DNA of 45,002 nucleotides from positions 1 through 45,002 of the forward strand of contig CAITGX010000144.1 in assembly GCA_903892045.1 (NCBI GenBank), given 5' to 3'. Shown here one piece after another: positions 1-7,865 of the stretch. The notes under the pieces are model-generated. The model made no database searches. It had not been told where the DNA came from and saw only the letters and a list, made by a program, of their open reading frames with translations. The translations under genes and the position numbers were made by a program. This DNA comes from an uncultured Planctomycetota bacterium. Its GTDB lineage: Bacteria > Planctomycetota > UBA1135 > GCA-002686595. Numbering within the stretch: position 1 is the first letter of the stretch; each line of letters starts with the position of its first letter.

Positions 1-1
1 C

Positions 2-415
2 GCGCCCTCCGCGAGCCCGTCCGAGGAGCGCCCGGCCGCCCGCGGCGCTCCGGCGTGGCCGTCGGAGTTCGAGCGCGAGGCGGTCCTCGCCGCCACGCGC
101 ATCGAGATCGTCGGCCCCATCGGCTTGCTGGACCACGTGGCGATCCGGCAGGACTCGGAGAACCACGAGCACTCCGAGACGGCCACCGAGAGCGGTCTGC
201 GGATCGTCGAGCGCCAGCGGGCGGAGTCGGACGGCAGCCCCATCCGCGCCCAGCTCGATGCGCTGGTGCTCGTCGCGGACGTCGAGCTCGTCGTGCTCGA
301 GAGCCCGGCCGCGCAGGACGTCAGCGTGCAGGCGAGCGGGGACGTGTTCCTGCGCTACGTCGACACGGGTGAGGAGCGCCGGGCGCGCTCCCTGCGGCTC
401 GAGGGGGCGCCCTGA
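2..415 (+). CDS. C-terminal part of an unrecognised protein (5' end outside window)
   Basis: An open frame runs from the window edge to a TGA and has no start inside the window that must be used, so only the last ~137 residues are seen. The fragment opens with an Ala/Pro/Glu-rich stretch. It continues with a beta-rich pattern (IEIVGPIGLLDHVAI, then LDALVLVADVELVVLE, then VQASGDVFLRYVDTGEE). The alternating short strands and the 'SGDV' turn vaguely recall OstA/LptC-type beta-jellyroll repeats, but I do not recognise the family and do not assign a function. The stop codon overlaps the likely CTG start of the downstream lipoprotein gene, so the two are probably co-transcribed and translationally coupled. 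Confidence 0.6.
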   Translation, partial: APSASPSEERPAARGAPAWPSEFEREAVLAATRIEIVGPIGLLDHVAIRQDSENHEHSETATESGLRIVERQRAESDGSPIRAQLDALVLVADVELVVLESPAAQDVSVQASGDVFLRYVDTGEERRARSLRLEGAP

Positions 416-1443
416 CTCGCGCTTTCGCCGCCGCGCTCGCGCTCGCGCTCCTCGCGGCCTGCCGCACGGAGGCGCCGGAGCCGCGCGACTTCTCGGACTC
501 CCCGGAGCGGCCGGAGGCCCTGCCGGAGCGCGACCAGAGCGAGCTGCTGCGTGCCCGCGCGGCCCTCGATTCCAAGGACTGGCCCGTGGCCCGCGCGATC
601 CTCGAGCGCGCCCTCGTCGAGCGCCCGGACGACGTCGGGGTGGCCCTGCTCCTGCAGGACGCGGAGCTCGGGGCCGCGGGCGAGGGGGCCCAGCGCGTGC
701 TCGAGAGCGCGCGCGAGCGTGCGGCCGCGGAAGGCGGCTTCCTGCCGCAGTTGCTCGCGGCGCGTCTTGAGACCGACCCCGGCGCGGCCCTCGCCGCGGC
801 TCGCGCCGCGATCGAGGCCAACCCTCAGAGTCCCTGGGGCCACTACGCCGAGGCGTTCCTGCTCGCCGCCGGCGGAGACTGGGTCGCAGCCCAGCGCTCG
901 AATGCCCGTGCGCTCGAGCTCGACGGCGGTCACCGCTCGGCGGCCCGGCTCGAGGCCGCCATCCTCGCCCGGGCCGGCAAGCTCGAGGCGGCGATCGTGG
1001 CCCTGCGGGCCTGGCTCTCGGCCGTCGAGGCAGATCCGCGCATCTCGCCCGCGACACGCGCGGGCGCGCGCCTCGACCTTGCGCAGCTGTTGGTCCTCGT
1101 GCGCGACGAGGACGCGGCGCTCGTCGAGCTCGCGCGGCTCCCGACGGACGGCGGCGAGCGTGTGCGCCGCGCCTGTCTGGAGGCGGCGGCCCTGCAGGGG
1201 CTCGGGCGCCCGGCCGAGGCGCTCGGGGCGAGCGAGCGCGCGGCCGAGGCCGACCGCAACGCGCTCGTGCCGCTCGTGCAGCAGGCCTTGCTCCAGCAGT
1301 ACCACCTGCGCGATCCGCAGGCCGCCAAGGCGCTGTGGGAGCGGATCTTGGCAAGCGAGGAATCCCGGGCCGGGCTCGGGGCGCTGATCGAGACCCTGCG
1401 GGCGCGAATCGCTCTCGAGCGCCAGGGAGTGGGCACGCCGTGA
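412..1443 (+). CDS. TPR-like lipoprotein, apparent CTG start
   Basis: The protein is about 343 residues. The frame is open only from position 373 and contains no ATG, GTG or TTG before residue-level homology would be lost. Starting at CTG 412 gives a textbook lipoprotein signal: M-T-R-A-F, a run of A/L residues, and a lipobox L-A-A-C near residue 17. A GAGGGGG Shine-Dalgarno-like tract lies at 401-407. After a Pro/Glu-rich linker come repeated ~34-residue helical units typical of tetratricopeptide repeats (for example LRARAALDSKDWPVARAILERALVERPDD). It is therefore probably a membrane-anchored scaffold protein facing the periplasm. An in-frame ATG (586) would remove the signal peptide. The gene overlaps the upstream stop by 3 nt and dtd by 4 nt, suggesting one operon. 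The partner and role are unknown. Confidence 0.7.
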   Translation: MTRAFAAALALALLAACRTEAPEPRDFSDSPERPEALPERDQSELLRARAALDSKDWPVARAILERALVERPDDVGVALLLQDAELGAAGEGAQRVLESARERAAAEGGFLPQLLAARLETDPGAALAAARAAIEANPQSPWGHYAEAFLLAAGGDWVAAQRSNARALELDGGHRSAARLEAAILARAGKLEAAIVALRAWLSAVEADPRISPATRAGARLDLAQLLVLVRDEDAALVELARLPTDGGERVRRACLEAAALQGLGRPAEALGASERAAEADRNALVPLVQQALLQQYHLRDPQAAKALWERILASEESRAGLGALIETLRARIALERQGVGTP

Positions 1444-1901
1444 GGGTCGTCGCCCAGCGGGTCCAGCGCGCTTGCGTGCGGGTGGACGGTGAGATCGTCG
1501 GCGAGATCGGGCGCGGGGTGCTCCTGCTCGTCGGCATCGAGAAGGGCGACCGCGAGTCGGACGTGGAGGCGCTGGCCGAGCGCATCGCGCTGCTGCGCTT
1601 CTTCCAGGATGAGACCGGTCGCATGAACCGTTCGCTCGCCGAAGTCGGGGGCGCGGCGCTCGTCGTCAGTCAGTTCACCCTGTGCGCCGACCTCCGCAAG
1701 GGGCGTCGGCCGTCCTTCGACGGGGCCGAGGAGCCCGGGCGGGCCCGGGAGCAAGTCGAGCGCTTCCGACTCGCGCTCGAGCGCCACGGCATTCCGACCC
1801 AGAGTGGCCGTTTCGGCGCCGAGATGGCCGTCGAGCTGGTCAACGACGGGCCGGTGACGTTCGTGCTCGAGCCGCGGCCCCCCGCTGCACCGCCGCCGTA
1901 A
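1440..1901 (+). CDS. dtd: D-aminoacyl-tRNA deacylase (DTD)
   Basis: The 153-residue product hydrolyses D-aminoacyl-tRNAs (and glycyl-tRNA-Ala in this family), a cytosolic proofreading step that keeps D-amino acids out of translation. It starts M-R-V-V-A-Q-R-V, as DTD proteins do. It carries the SQFTLCAD motif (around residue 80) with the catalytic-pocket Thr, and the C-terminal NDGPVTF motif whose Gly-cisPro pair is the chiral selector. Length matches the family (~145-150), with a short Pro/Ala tail. The GTG start overlaps the upstream TGA (GTGA), indicating translational coupling with the lipoprotein gene. Confidence 0.95.
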   Translation: MRVVAQRVQRACVRVDGEIVGEIGRGVLLLVGIEKGDRESDVEALAERIALLRFFQDETGRMNRSLAEVGGAALVVSQFTLCADLRKGRRPSFDGAEEPGRAREQVERFRLALERHGIPTQSGRFGAEMAVELVNDGPVTFVLEPRPPAAPPP

Positions 1902-1915
1902 CCCTCGCGCGCGTC

Positions 1916-1945
1916 TTGACTTGGAGAGGGGGGCGCGTCGATACT
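1916..1945 (+). promoter_or_regulatory. Probable sigma70-type promoter for the HU gene
   Basis: TTGACT (1916-1921) and GATACT (1940-1945) are separated by 18 nt, giving an expected start near 1952, some 27 nt before the HU ATG. It sits in the only gap between dtd and the HU gene. Confidence 0.6.
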
Positions 1946-1978
1946 CGGGGCAGAGCGGGCGACTACGGCGCCCTCCCC

Positions 1979-2398
1979 ATGACCGAGCGCGAACCCGAGA
2001 CGATCACGAAGAAGGAGCTCGTCAACCGCATCGCGGACTCGACGAAGCAGACCAAGGTCGTGGTCAAGGAGATCGTCCAGCGCTTCCTCGACGAGGTGAT
2101 CGCCGAGCTCGCCGCCGGCAATCGGCTCGAGTTCCGCGACTTCGGCGTGTTCGAGGTCAAGGGGCGAGCCGCCCGCAGGGCCCAGAACCCGCGCACCCTG
2201 CAGAAGGTGCAGGTGCCCGCCAAGCGGGTGGTGAAGTTCAAGGTCGGTCGGGTGCTCCGCGAGCGCATCAGCGAGGAACCCGAAGAACTCCCGCGCAGCC
2301 CGCGTGCGGCGGCGACCCCGGCCCCGGTGCAGCCGCCGAAGCCGCAGCCGCCGACGCCGCCGACACCCAAGCCGCCGCCGTCGAACTCGCCCTTCTAG
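1979..2398 (+). CDS. HU/IHF-family DNA-binding protein with proline-rich C-terminal tail
   Basis: The product has 139 residues; ordinary HU proteins have ~90. Residues ~9-100 form the HU fold: TKKELVNRIADSTKQTK, the dimer helices, then the family signature around LEFRDFGVFEVKGRAARRAQNPRT, which forms the base of the DNA-binding arms. The final ~35 residues are almost only Pro, Ala, Lys, Thr and Ser and are predicted disordered. It is expected to bend or compact DNA as a dimer. HU and IHF subunits cannot be told apart here, so no symbol is given. The gene appears monocistronic, with its own promoter upstream and a weak terminator candidate downstream. Confidence 0.9.
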   Translation: MTEREPETITKKELVNRIADSTKQTKVVVKEIVQRFLDEVIAELAAGNRLEFRDFGVFEVKGRAARRAQNPRTLQKVQVPAKRVVKFKVGRVLRERISEEPEELPRSPRAAATPAPVQPPKPQPPTPPTPKPPPSNSPF

Positions 2399-2691
2399 CC
2401 GTCCGCTGACGGTGCAGATGCCGCGAGATCAAGCCGTCGCGAGACCACGACGCCGCGTCGTGCTCGGGCAGGAACGCGACGGAAGGACCGCGGTGGCGGG
2501 GCTGCTTGGCCGCTGGACTCGGCCCGACGAGCGGGACGACGCCATGGCGGAGAGCGCGAAGCCGCAGCCTAAGGCTTTTTTCTTGCTGCCAGGTCCCGGC
2601 CGGATCAGGGGCGCGCGAGAGCGGCCCTCGGACGCCGATCGTCGGGCTCGAGGCGGCTAGGGGGAGCTCGGGCGCTCCCTGAGCGAGCGGG
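2399..2691. other. Non-coding gap between the convergent HU and metB-like genes
   Basis: No credible gene is seen in either strand of this ~290-nt stretch. The only structure recognised is the weak terminator hairpin near 2559-2581. Short open frames here look like composition-driven shadows. Confidence 0.6.
2559..2581 (+). terminator. Weak rho-independent terminator candidate after the HU gene
   Basis: AAGCC (2559-2563) pairs with GGCTT (2573-2577) over a 9-nt loop. The hairpin runs directly into six T residues (2576-2581). The stem is only 5 bp, but a T-run like this is rare in this GC-rich window. It lies ~160 nt beyond the HU stop and before the convergent metB-like gene. Confidence 0.45.
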
Positions 2692-3858
2692 CTAGTGGGC
2701 CTTCGCGAAGGCCTGCTCGAGGTCCGCGCGCAGGTCCTCGACGTGCTCGACGCCGACCGAAATGCGCACGAGGCCGTCGGCGAGGCCGAGCGAGCGGCGC
2801 GTCTCCGCGGGGATGGACGCGTGGGTCATGCTCGCGGGGATCTCGATCAGCGACTCGACGCCGCCGAGCGACTCCGCGAGCGTGAAGAGCCGCGTGCTCG
2901 AGGCCACGGTGTTGGCCGCTTGCAGGCCCGCCGCGAGCTCGAACGAGAGCATGCCGCCGAAGGCGCGCATCTGGCGCTTGGCGAGCGCGTGTTGGCGGTG
3001 CGACGGCAGGCCCGGGTAGATCACGCGCGCCACTTCCTTGCGGCCCTCGAGCCAGCGCGCGAGCTCCAGCGCGTTCGAGCAGTGGCGCTCCATGCGCAGG
3101 TGCAGCGTCTTCGTGCCGCGCAGCACGAGGAACGCGTCCATCGGGCCCGGCGTTCCGCCGACCGCGTTCTGGAAGAAGGCGAGCTCGTCGCGCAGCTTCG
3201 GGTCGTTGCCGACCAGCGCGCCGCCGACGACATCCGAGTGACCGCCCAAGTACTTCGTCAGCGAGTGCAGCACGATGTCGGCGCCGAGCGCGAGCGGCTG
3301 CTGCAGGAACGGCGTCGCGAAGGTGTTGTCGACGACGAGCAGCTTGCCCCGCTCGTGCGCGACCTTGGCGAGCGCTGCGATGTCGCTCACGCAGAGCAGC
3401 GGATTCGACGGCGTTTCCACGTACACGTAGCGCGTCGCGGGCTCGATCGCGGCGGCCACCGCGGCCGGGTCGGTCGTGTCGACGAAGCTGAAGCGGATGC
3501 CGTAGCGCTCGAACACGCGCCGGAAGATGCGGTACGTGCCGCCGTAGAGGTCGTTGCCCGCGACGACGTGATCGCCCGGGACGAGCCGATCGAGCAGCGC
3601 GTTCGTGGCGGCGAGTCCCGACGAGAAGCACAGGCCCCACGCGCCGCCCTCGAGGGCCGCGACGTTGTCCTGCAGCGCCGTGCGCGTCGGGTTCGAGGTG
3701 CGCGAGTACTCGTAGCCAGCGCGCGGCTGGGCCGGAGCGTCCTGCTTGTAGGTGCTCGTGAAGTAGACCGGCGTCATGATCGCGCCGTTGTGCGGGTCGG
3801 GCTCCTGACCGGCGTGGATGGCGAGGGTCTCGAAACGATCGGTGGGGCGCTGGCTCAT
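2692..3858 (-). CDS. Cystathionine gamma-synthase / gamma-lyase family PLP enzyme
   Basis: The 388-residue product is a trans-sulfuration enzyme of the Cys/Met metabolism PLP family (fold type I). The PLP-binding Lys is K202 in SLTKYLGGHSDVVGG, preceded by VDNTFATPFLQQPL, which holds the PLP-ring Asp. The YSRTSNPTR motif (residues ~51-59) provides the phosphate-binding Tyr/Arg, and FSSGLAAT (79-85) is the phosphate cradle. The C-terminal SLGGVESLIEIPASMTHASIP segment is typical of cystathionine gamma-synthase/lyase, and length is normal. Synthase, lyase and O-acetylhomoserine-type activities cannot be separated by inspection. It is transcribed away from mutS2, with a 68-nt shared upstream region that is too short to hold a SAM riboswitch. 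Confidence 0.92.
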   Translation of the reverse strand: MSQRPTDRFETLAIHAGQEPDPHNGAIMTPVYFTSTYKQDAPAQPRAGYEYSRTSNPTRTALQDNVAALEGGAWGLCFSSGLAATNALLDRLVPGDHVVAGNDLYGGTYRIFRRVFERYGIRFSFVDTTDPAAVAAAIEPATRYVYVETPSNPLLCVSDIAALAKVAHERGKLLVVDNTFATPFLQQPLALGADIVLHSLTKYLGGHSDVVGGALVGNDPKLRDELAFFQNAVGGTPGPMDAFLVLRGTKTLHLRMERHCSNALELARWLEGRKEVARVIYPGLPSHRQHALAKRQMRAFGGMLSFELAAGLQAANTVASSTRLFTLAESLGGVESLIEIPASMTHASIPAETRRSLGLADGLVRISVGVEHVEDLRADLEQAFAKAH

Positions 3859-3926
3859 GCGCGCATGGTAGGCGCGCGGGGCGTCGCGCTTCTACAATCG
3901 CCCGGCGCACGAGTGCGCCCGCCGCG

Positions 3927-6032
3927 ATGAAGAGCGCCCCGAAGTCGACCGATTCCGAGCGCTTCTTCGCCAGCGGTCTCGACCTCGATCTGGTGCGCGG
4001 GCTGTTCGAGCGCCTCGCGCGCACGACGCTCGGGGCGCGCGCGATCCGTGAGCTCGCCCCGCGCACGGACGACGGTGCTCGCGCGGCGCTGCGGCGCGTG
4101 GCGGAGCTGGTACTCCTCGCCGCTTCCGGCGAGCAGCCGGCCTTCGGCGGGGTGAGCGACCTGCGCGCGGTGCACGCGGCGCTGGTCGAGTTCCACCGTC
4201 CGCTCGACCGCGAGGAGCTCGCGCTGCTGCACACGTTCCTGTCGGCATCGCGGCGCCTGTGCGCGTGGTTCCACGAGCGCGCGACGGAGGCGCCCGAGTG
4301 CGCCAAGCTGTCGGTCGGATTCCCCGAGCTCGCGCGGCTGCGCCGCGAGCTCGAGGCGGCGGTCGACGAGCGCGGCGAGCTGCGCGATGACGCCACCCCG
4401 CGGCTCGCGAAGCTGCGGCGCGAGGTGCGCGAACTCGACGAGAGCATCACCGAGCTCGTCGGCAAGCTCTGCAACGACCCCGACCTGCGGCCGCACCTGG
4501 CCGATTTCAAGGTGCACCGCCGCGCGGGCCGACGCGTGCTCGCGCTGAAGGCGCGCAACAGCCCGCGCCTGCCCGGGGTCGTCCACGAGCGCTCGCAGAG
4601 CGGCGAGACGGTGTACATCGAGCCGCGCGAGGCGGTCTACCACTCCAACCGCCTGGTCGAGCTCGAGGGCGCGATGCGCGCCGAGGAAGCCCGCATCCTG
4701 GGCGAGCTCTCTCGGCATTTCCTGGACAGCTGGGAGCAGGTGGCCGAGGCCTCCGCGCGGCTCGCGGAGTGGGAGCTCGCTCACGTGGGACAGCTGTTCT
4801 GCGTCCGCTACGGAGCGCGCGTCCCCGACGTCGCGACGTTCGACCCCGCGCGGCCCCATGTGCGCGGGCTCGTGCTGCGCGGCGCCTCGCACCCGCTGCT
4901 CGTCGAGGAGCGACTCGAGGGACGACTGGCCGAGGTCGTGCCGATCGACATCCGGCTCGGCGGCGACTTCGATCTGGTCGTGATCACCGGCCCCAACACC
5001 GGCGGCAAGACGCTGGCGCTGAAGACCGTCGGCATCGCGGCCTTCGCGCTGCGGCTCGGCTGGCCCGTGCCCTGCGCCGAAGGCAGCCGCGTGCCGCTCT
5101 ACGACGGCATCGTGGCCGACATCGGCGACGAGCAGGAGATCCGCCAGTCGCTCTCGACCTTCGCCTCGCACCTCGAGCGCATCCGCGCCGGGCTCGAGCG
5201 CGCGACCGGCCGCACGCTGTTCCTGCTCGACGAGCTCGGCGGAGGCACCGACCCGGCCGAAGGCGCGGCGCTCGGGGAGGCCCTGCTCGAGCACCTGCTC
5301 GCGCTCGGGGCGCCGACGGTGGCGACCACGCACCTCGGCAAGCTCAAGGAGTTCTGCTTCAGCCACGAGCGCGCGGAGAACGCGAGCGTCGAGTTCGACC
5401 CGCTGACCCTGCGGCCGCGCTACCGGCTGCTCGTCGGCACGCCGGGCGAGTCCAACGCGCTCGCGATCGCCGAGCGGCGCGGCCTGTCGCGCAAGATCGT
5501 GGCGCGCGCGCGGGAGCGGCTCGAGCGCCGCGACCGCGACACCACCGAGCTGCTCGCCAAGCTGCGCGGCGCGTCCGAGCACGCCGAATCGGTGCGGCGC
5601 GCGGCGGAGTCGCGGCTCGAGGATGCCGAGCGCTCGGCCCGCGCCGCAGCGGAGCGCGAGGCGGAACTCGCGCGCAAGGGCGAGCTCGTCGAGGCCGAGG
5701 CCCAGCGCGGTCTCGAGGAACGCGTGCGCGATGCGCGCCGCGCGCTCGACGAGGCACGCGCGCTCGCCGCCCAGGTCCCGGGCGACAAGGCCAAGGCGCT
5801 GCGCGACGCGCTCGAGCGCACGGAAGAGGCGCTCACGCGCGCCTCGCTGACCGAGCGTCGCCGCGCGTTTCTCGACGCGCTCGACAAGGGTCAGATGGTC
5901 TACATCCCGCGCTATCGCCAGCGCTGCCAAGTGCGCAAGGTCGACCGCGCCCAGCGCAAGGTCACGGTCAAGCTGGGCGGAATGGACTTGGCGGTCACCT
6001 TCGACGAGGTGACCTGGTACGAGTCGCTCTGA
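3927..6032 (+). CDS. MutS2-type ATPase lacking the Smr nuclease domain
   Basis: The 701-residue protein begins with the MutS core/lever region (residues ~10-300, including the clamp-like segment around VHERSQSGETVYIEP). The MutS ATPase domain follows, with Walker A ITGPNTGGKT (~353-362), the QSLSTFASHLERI signature and Walker B LFLLDELGGGTDP (~430). A long charged coiled coil follows (~520-640), then a short KOW-like segment (GQMVYIPRYRQRCQVRKV...). Full-length MutS2 (~780 residues) ends with an Smr endonuclease domain, which is absent here: the frame stops right after the KOW-like part. It is therefore expected to keep ATPase and clamp functions (ribosome-collision rescue or recombination suppression in other bacteria) without nuclease activity. 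A TACAAT -10-like element lies at 3893-3898. Confidence 0.88.
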   Translation: MKSAPKSTDSERFFASGLDLDLVRGLFERLARTTLGARAIRELAPRTDDGARAALRRVAELVLLAASGEQPAFGGVSDLRAVHAALVEFHRPLDREELALLHTFLSASRRLCAWFHERATEAPECAKLSVGFPELARLRRELEAAVDERGELRDDATPRLAKLRREVRELDESITELVGKLCNDPDLRPHLADFKVHRRAGRRVLALKARNSPRLPGVVHERSQSGETVYIEPREAVYHSNRLVELEGAMRAEEARILGELSRHFLDSWEQVAEASARLAEWELAHVGQLFCVRYGARVPDVATFDPARPHVRGLVLRGASHPLLVEERLEGRLAEVVPIDIRLGGDFDLVVITGPNTGGKTLALKTVGIAAFALRLGWPVPCAEGSRVPLYDGIVADIGDEQEIRQSLSTFASHLERIRAGLERATGRTLFLLDELGGGTDPAEGAALGEALLEHLLALGAPTVATTHLGKLKEFCFSHERAENASVEFDPLTLRPRYRLLVGTPGESNALAIAERRGLSRKIVARARERLERRDRDTTELLAKLRGASEHAESVRRAAESRLEDAERSARAAAEREAELARKGELVEAEAQRGLEERVRDARRALDEARALAAQVPGDKAKALRDALERTEEALTRASLTERRRAFLDALDKGQMVYIPRYRQRCQVRKVDRAQRKVTVKLGGMDLAVTFDEVTWYESL

Positions 6033-6092
6033 GGCGCGGGCCGCTCGGCTCCCTGAGTCGCTCGGAGCGGCGCGGATTGGGTGCGGGCTGCG

Positions 6093-6120
6093 TTGCGGCC
6101 CTGCGGCCCGGCGGTATCCT
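6093..6120 (+). promoter_or_regulatory. Candidate promoter giving a nearly leaderless transcript
   Basis: TTGCGG (6093-6098) and TATCCT (6115-6120) are separated by 16 nt. The GTG start of the next gene is only 8 nt after the -10 box, so transcription would begin at or next to the start codon. The same TATCCT hexamer is used before the tRNA cluster. Confidence 0.45.
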
Positions 6121-6128
6121 CGAAGGCC

Positions 6129-6554
6129 GTGTTCGAGCTCATCCCCGCGCCCGAGCCGGAGCACCGCTGCGCCGACATTGTCCTCGTCGAGCCCGATCCC
6201 CGGGTGGTGGCGCGGCTCTATGAACACCTCGACGCGTGCGGCCACCGGGTGCGCACGGCGGGCAGCGTGGGCGCCGCGCGGCTGCACATCGCCCGCCGTC
6301 GGCCGACCCTCCTGATCGCGGCGGGCTGGGTGGGGGACGACGACCTGCGGGACTACCTGCCGGCGCTGGCGGCCGACGGGCTCGCCCCGCCGACGCTCGC
6401 CCTCGGGGCCGAGGTCGGGAGCCCTGCGGAGGACGAGTTCTCGGCGCTCTCGAGCGTGCGGGGCACCCTGCCGGACGGGCTGGACGTCGAGGCGGTCTCC
6501 GGCTGGATCCGCGGCTATCTCGACGCAGGGGCCGACCCGGCGCTCCGCCCGTGA
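6129..6554 (+). CDS. Degenerate response-regulator receiver-like protein
   Basis: The 141-residue protein has a receiver-like start: A-D-I-V-L-V-E-P-D-P-R-V-V-A-R-L-Y-E-H-L (beta1 with an acidic pair, then alpha1). This is followed by GHRVRTAGSVGAARLHIARRRPTLLIAAGWVG, which mimics beta2-alpha2-beta3. Where a true receiver has the phospho-accepting Asp at the end of beta3 there is Ala/Gly (LLIAAGW), so phosphorylation is unlikely. No output domain is attached. GTG 6129 was chosen because it follows a -10 box closely and starts at the conserved core; a further in-frame GTG lies at 6081. The stop overlaps the aroC start by 4 nt (GTGA), so the two are coupled. The role is unknown; a pseudo-receiver adaptor is the best guess. 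Confidence 0.65.
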   Translation: MFELIPAPEPEHRCADIVLVEPDPRVVARLYEHLDACGHRVRTAGSVGAARLHIARRRPTLLIAAGWVGDDDLRDYLPALAADGLAPPTLALGAEVGSPAEDEFSALSSVRGTLPDGLDVEAVSGWIRGYLDAGADPALRP

Positions 6555-7693
6555 CGAGCCTGCGCTGGACCACGGCGGGCGAGTCCCACGGAGCCGCGCT
6601 GGTGGGCGTGCTCGAGGGCGTGCCGGCGGGGCTGGAGCTCGATCCGGCGCGCATCGACGCGGAGCTCGCCCGGCGGCAAGCGGGCTACGGTCGCGGCGGG
6701 CGCATGAAGATCGAGACCGACCGCGTGCGCGTCCTCGCCGGTCTGCGCGCAGGGCGCACACTCGGCTCGCCCCTCGCGCTCGAGCTCGAGAACAAGGATC
6801 ACACGATCGAGCGCCTGCCGGTGCCGACGAGCGCACGCCCGGGGCACGCGGACCTCGCGGGTTGCCAGAAGCTCGGGGCGCGTGACCCGCGCGCGGTGCT
6901 CGAGCGCGCCAGCGCGCGCGAGACGGCCATGCGCACCGCCCTCGGCGCCGTGGCGCGCCTTGTGCTCGAGCATTTTGGCATCGAGATCTTCGCCCATGTG
7001 GTCGAGCTCGGCGGGGGCGCGGTGCGCTCGGGAGCCTTCGAGGCCGCGGGGACGGAGCGCGGCAAGCTGCGCGATTCCTCGGCCTTTTTCGCGCTCGATC
7101 CGCAGGTCGAGGCGGACTGGACGGCGCGCGTCGACGCCGCCAAGGCCGCGGGGGACACCCTCGGCGGAGTGTTCGAGCTGCGCGTGCTCGGACTGCCGCC
7201 CGGGCTCGGCAGCTACCACTCCGGGCCTGAGCGCCTGACCCCGCGCCTCGGAGCGGCCCTGTTCTCCATTCCGGCCATCAAGGGCGTCGAGTTCGGGCTC
7301 GGCTTCGACTCGGCGCGGCGGCCCGGCTCGCAGGTGCACGACGAGATCGTGGCCCGCCCCGGGCCCTTCGGCCGCTTCGCGCGCGCGACCAACCGCGCCG
7401 GCGGGCTCGAGGGCGGCATGACAACCGGCGAGGAGCTCGTGGTGCGCGTCGCCATGAAGCCGATCTCGACCCTGCGCCGCGGGCTGGCGACCGTGGACTT
7501 CGAGAGCGGGGAGAGCGTGCTCTCGACCTGGCAGCGCTCGGACGTGACCTCGGTCCCGGCGGCGAGCGTGGTGGGGGAGGCGGTCGTGGCCCTCGAGCTG
7601 GCCCGGGCCTTCCTCGAGCGCTTCGGGGGCGACTCCCTCGAGCAGGTCGAGCAGGCCTTCCGGGATCAGGTGGCGCGCCTGCGCTCGCTCTGA
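6551..7693 (+). CDS. aroC: Chorismate synthase
   Basis: The 380-residue enzyme converts 5-enolpyruvylshikimate-3-phosphate to chorismate with reduced FMN, the last shikimate-pathway step. The N-terminal WTTAGESHG motif and the RASARETAMR signature (around residue 120) are both present. Further conserved blocks are the GRGGRMKIETDRVRVLAGLRAGRTLGSPLAL region and RATNRAGGLEGGMTTGEELVVRVAMKPISTL near the C-terminus, which line the FMN/EPSP pocket. The GTG start (M-T-S-L-R-W) overlaps the preceding stop, so translation is probably coupled to the pseudo-receiver gene. It is the last gene before the tRNA cluster. Confidence 0.97.
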   Translation: MTSLRWTTAGESHGAALVGVLEGVPAGLELDPARIDAELARRQAGYGRGGRMKIETDRVRVLAGLRAGRTLGSPLALELENKDHTIERLPVPTSARPGHADLAGCQKLGARDPRAVLERASARETAMRTALGAVARLVLEHFGIEIFAHVVELGGGAVRSGAFEAAGTERGKLRDSSAFFALDPQVEADWTARVDAAKAAGDTLGGVFELRVLGLPPGLGSYHSGPERLTPRLGAALFSIPAIKGVEFGLGFDSARRPGSQVHDEIVARPGPFGRFARATNRAGGLEGGMTTGEELVVRVAMKPISTLRRGLATVDFESGESVLSTWQRSDVTSVPAASVVGEAVVALELARAFLERFGGDSLEQVEQAFRDQVARLRSL

Positions 7694-7713
7694 GGACCGA
7701 CCGGCGGCCCTAG

Positions 7714-7734
7714 GCACCCCGCCCGATGGGGTGC
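7714..7734 (+). terminator. Hairpin after aroC (possible terminator without T-run)
   Basis: GCACCCC (7714-7720) pairs perfectly with GGGGTGC (7728-7734) over a 7-nt loop, 20 nt after the aroC stop and just before the tRNA promoter. No T-tract follows, so it may end transcription only with help or may protect the 3' end. Confidence 0.4.
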
Positions 7735-7757
7735 GGCAAGAAATCCGGGCCGGGTCC

Positions 7758-7785
7758 TTGACGGCGGGCCCGCCCTCCCTATCCT
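7758..7785 (+). promoter_or_regulatory. Probable promoter of the tRNA-tuf cluster
   Basis: TTGACG (7758-7763), a 16-nt spacer and TATCCT (7780-7785) predict a start near 7792, about 75 nt before tRNA-Thr. A GC-rich stretch follows the -10 box, as expected for a growth-rate-controlled stable-RNA promoter, though that last point is inference. Confidence 0.6.
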
Positions 7786-7865
7786 CTCTCGCTCTCCGCA
7801 CCGTCGGGGGCAGTTTCGCCTGCCAACCTACGCTCGGCCGCGGGCCTCGCCACGGGTTGACAACC

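Noticed and set aside
2399-2691. 118-codon plus-strand frame overlapping the HU gene end
   Set aside because: It begins inside the HU proline-rich tail in another frame and its translation is almost only Arg and Pro. No start signal is present.
3859-3926. SAM riboswitch or T-box for the metB-like gene
   Set aside because: Only 68 nt separate the divergent genes and no riboswitch core or terminator is visible.
3855-6836. 993-codon minus-strand open frame opposite mutS2
   Set aside because: Same composition artefact. The opposite strand encodes a full MutS2 with Walker motifs, and the frame also crosses an intergenic region and aroC.
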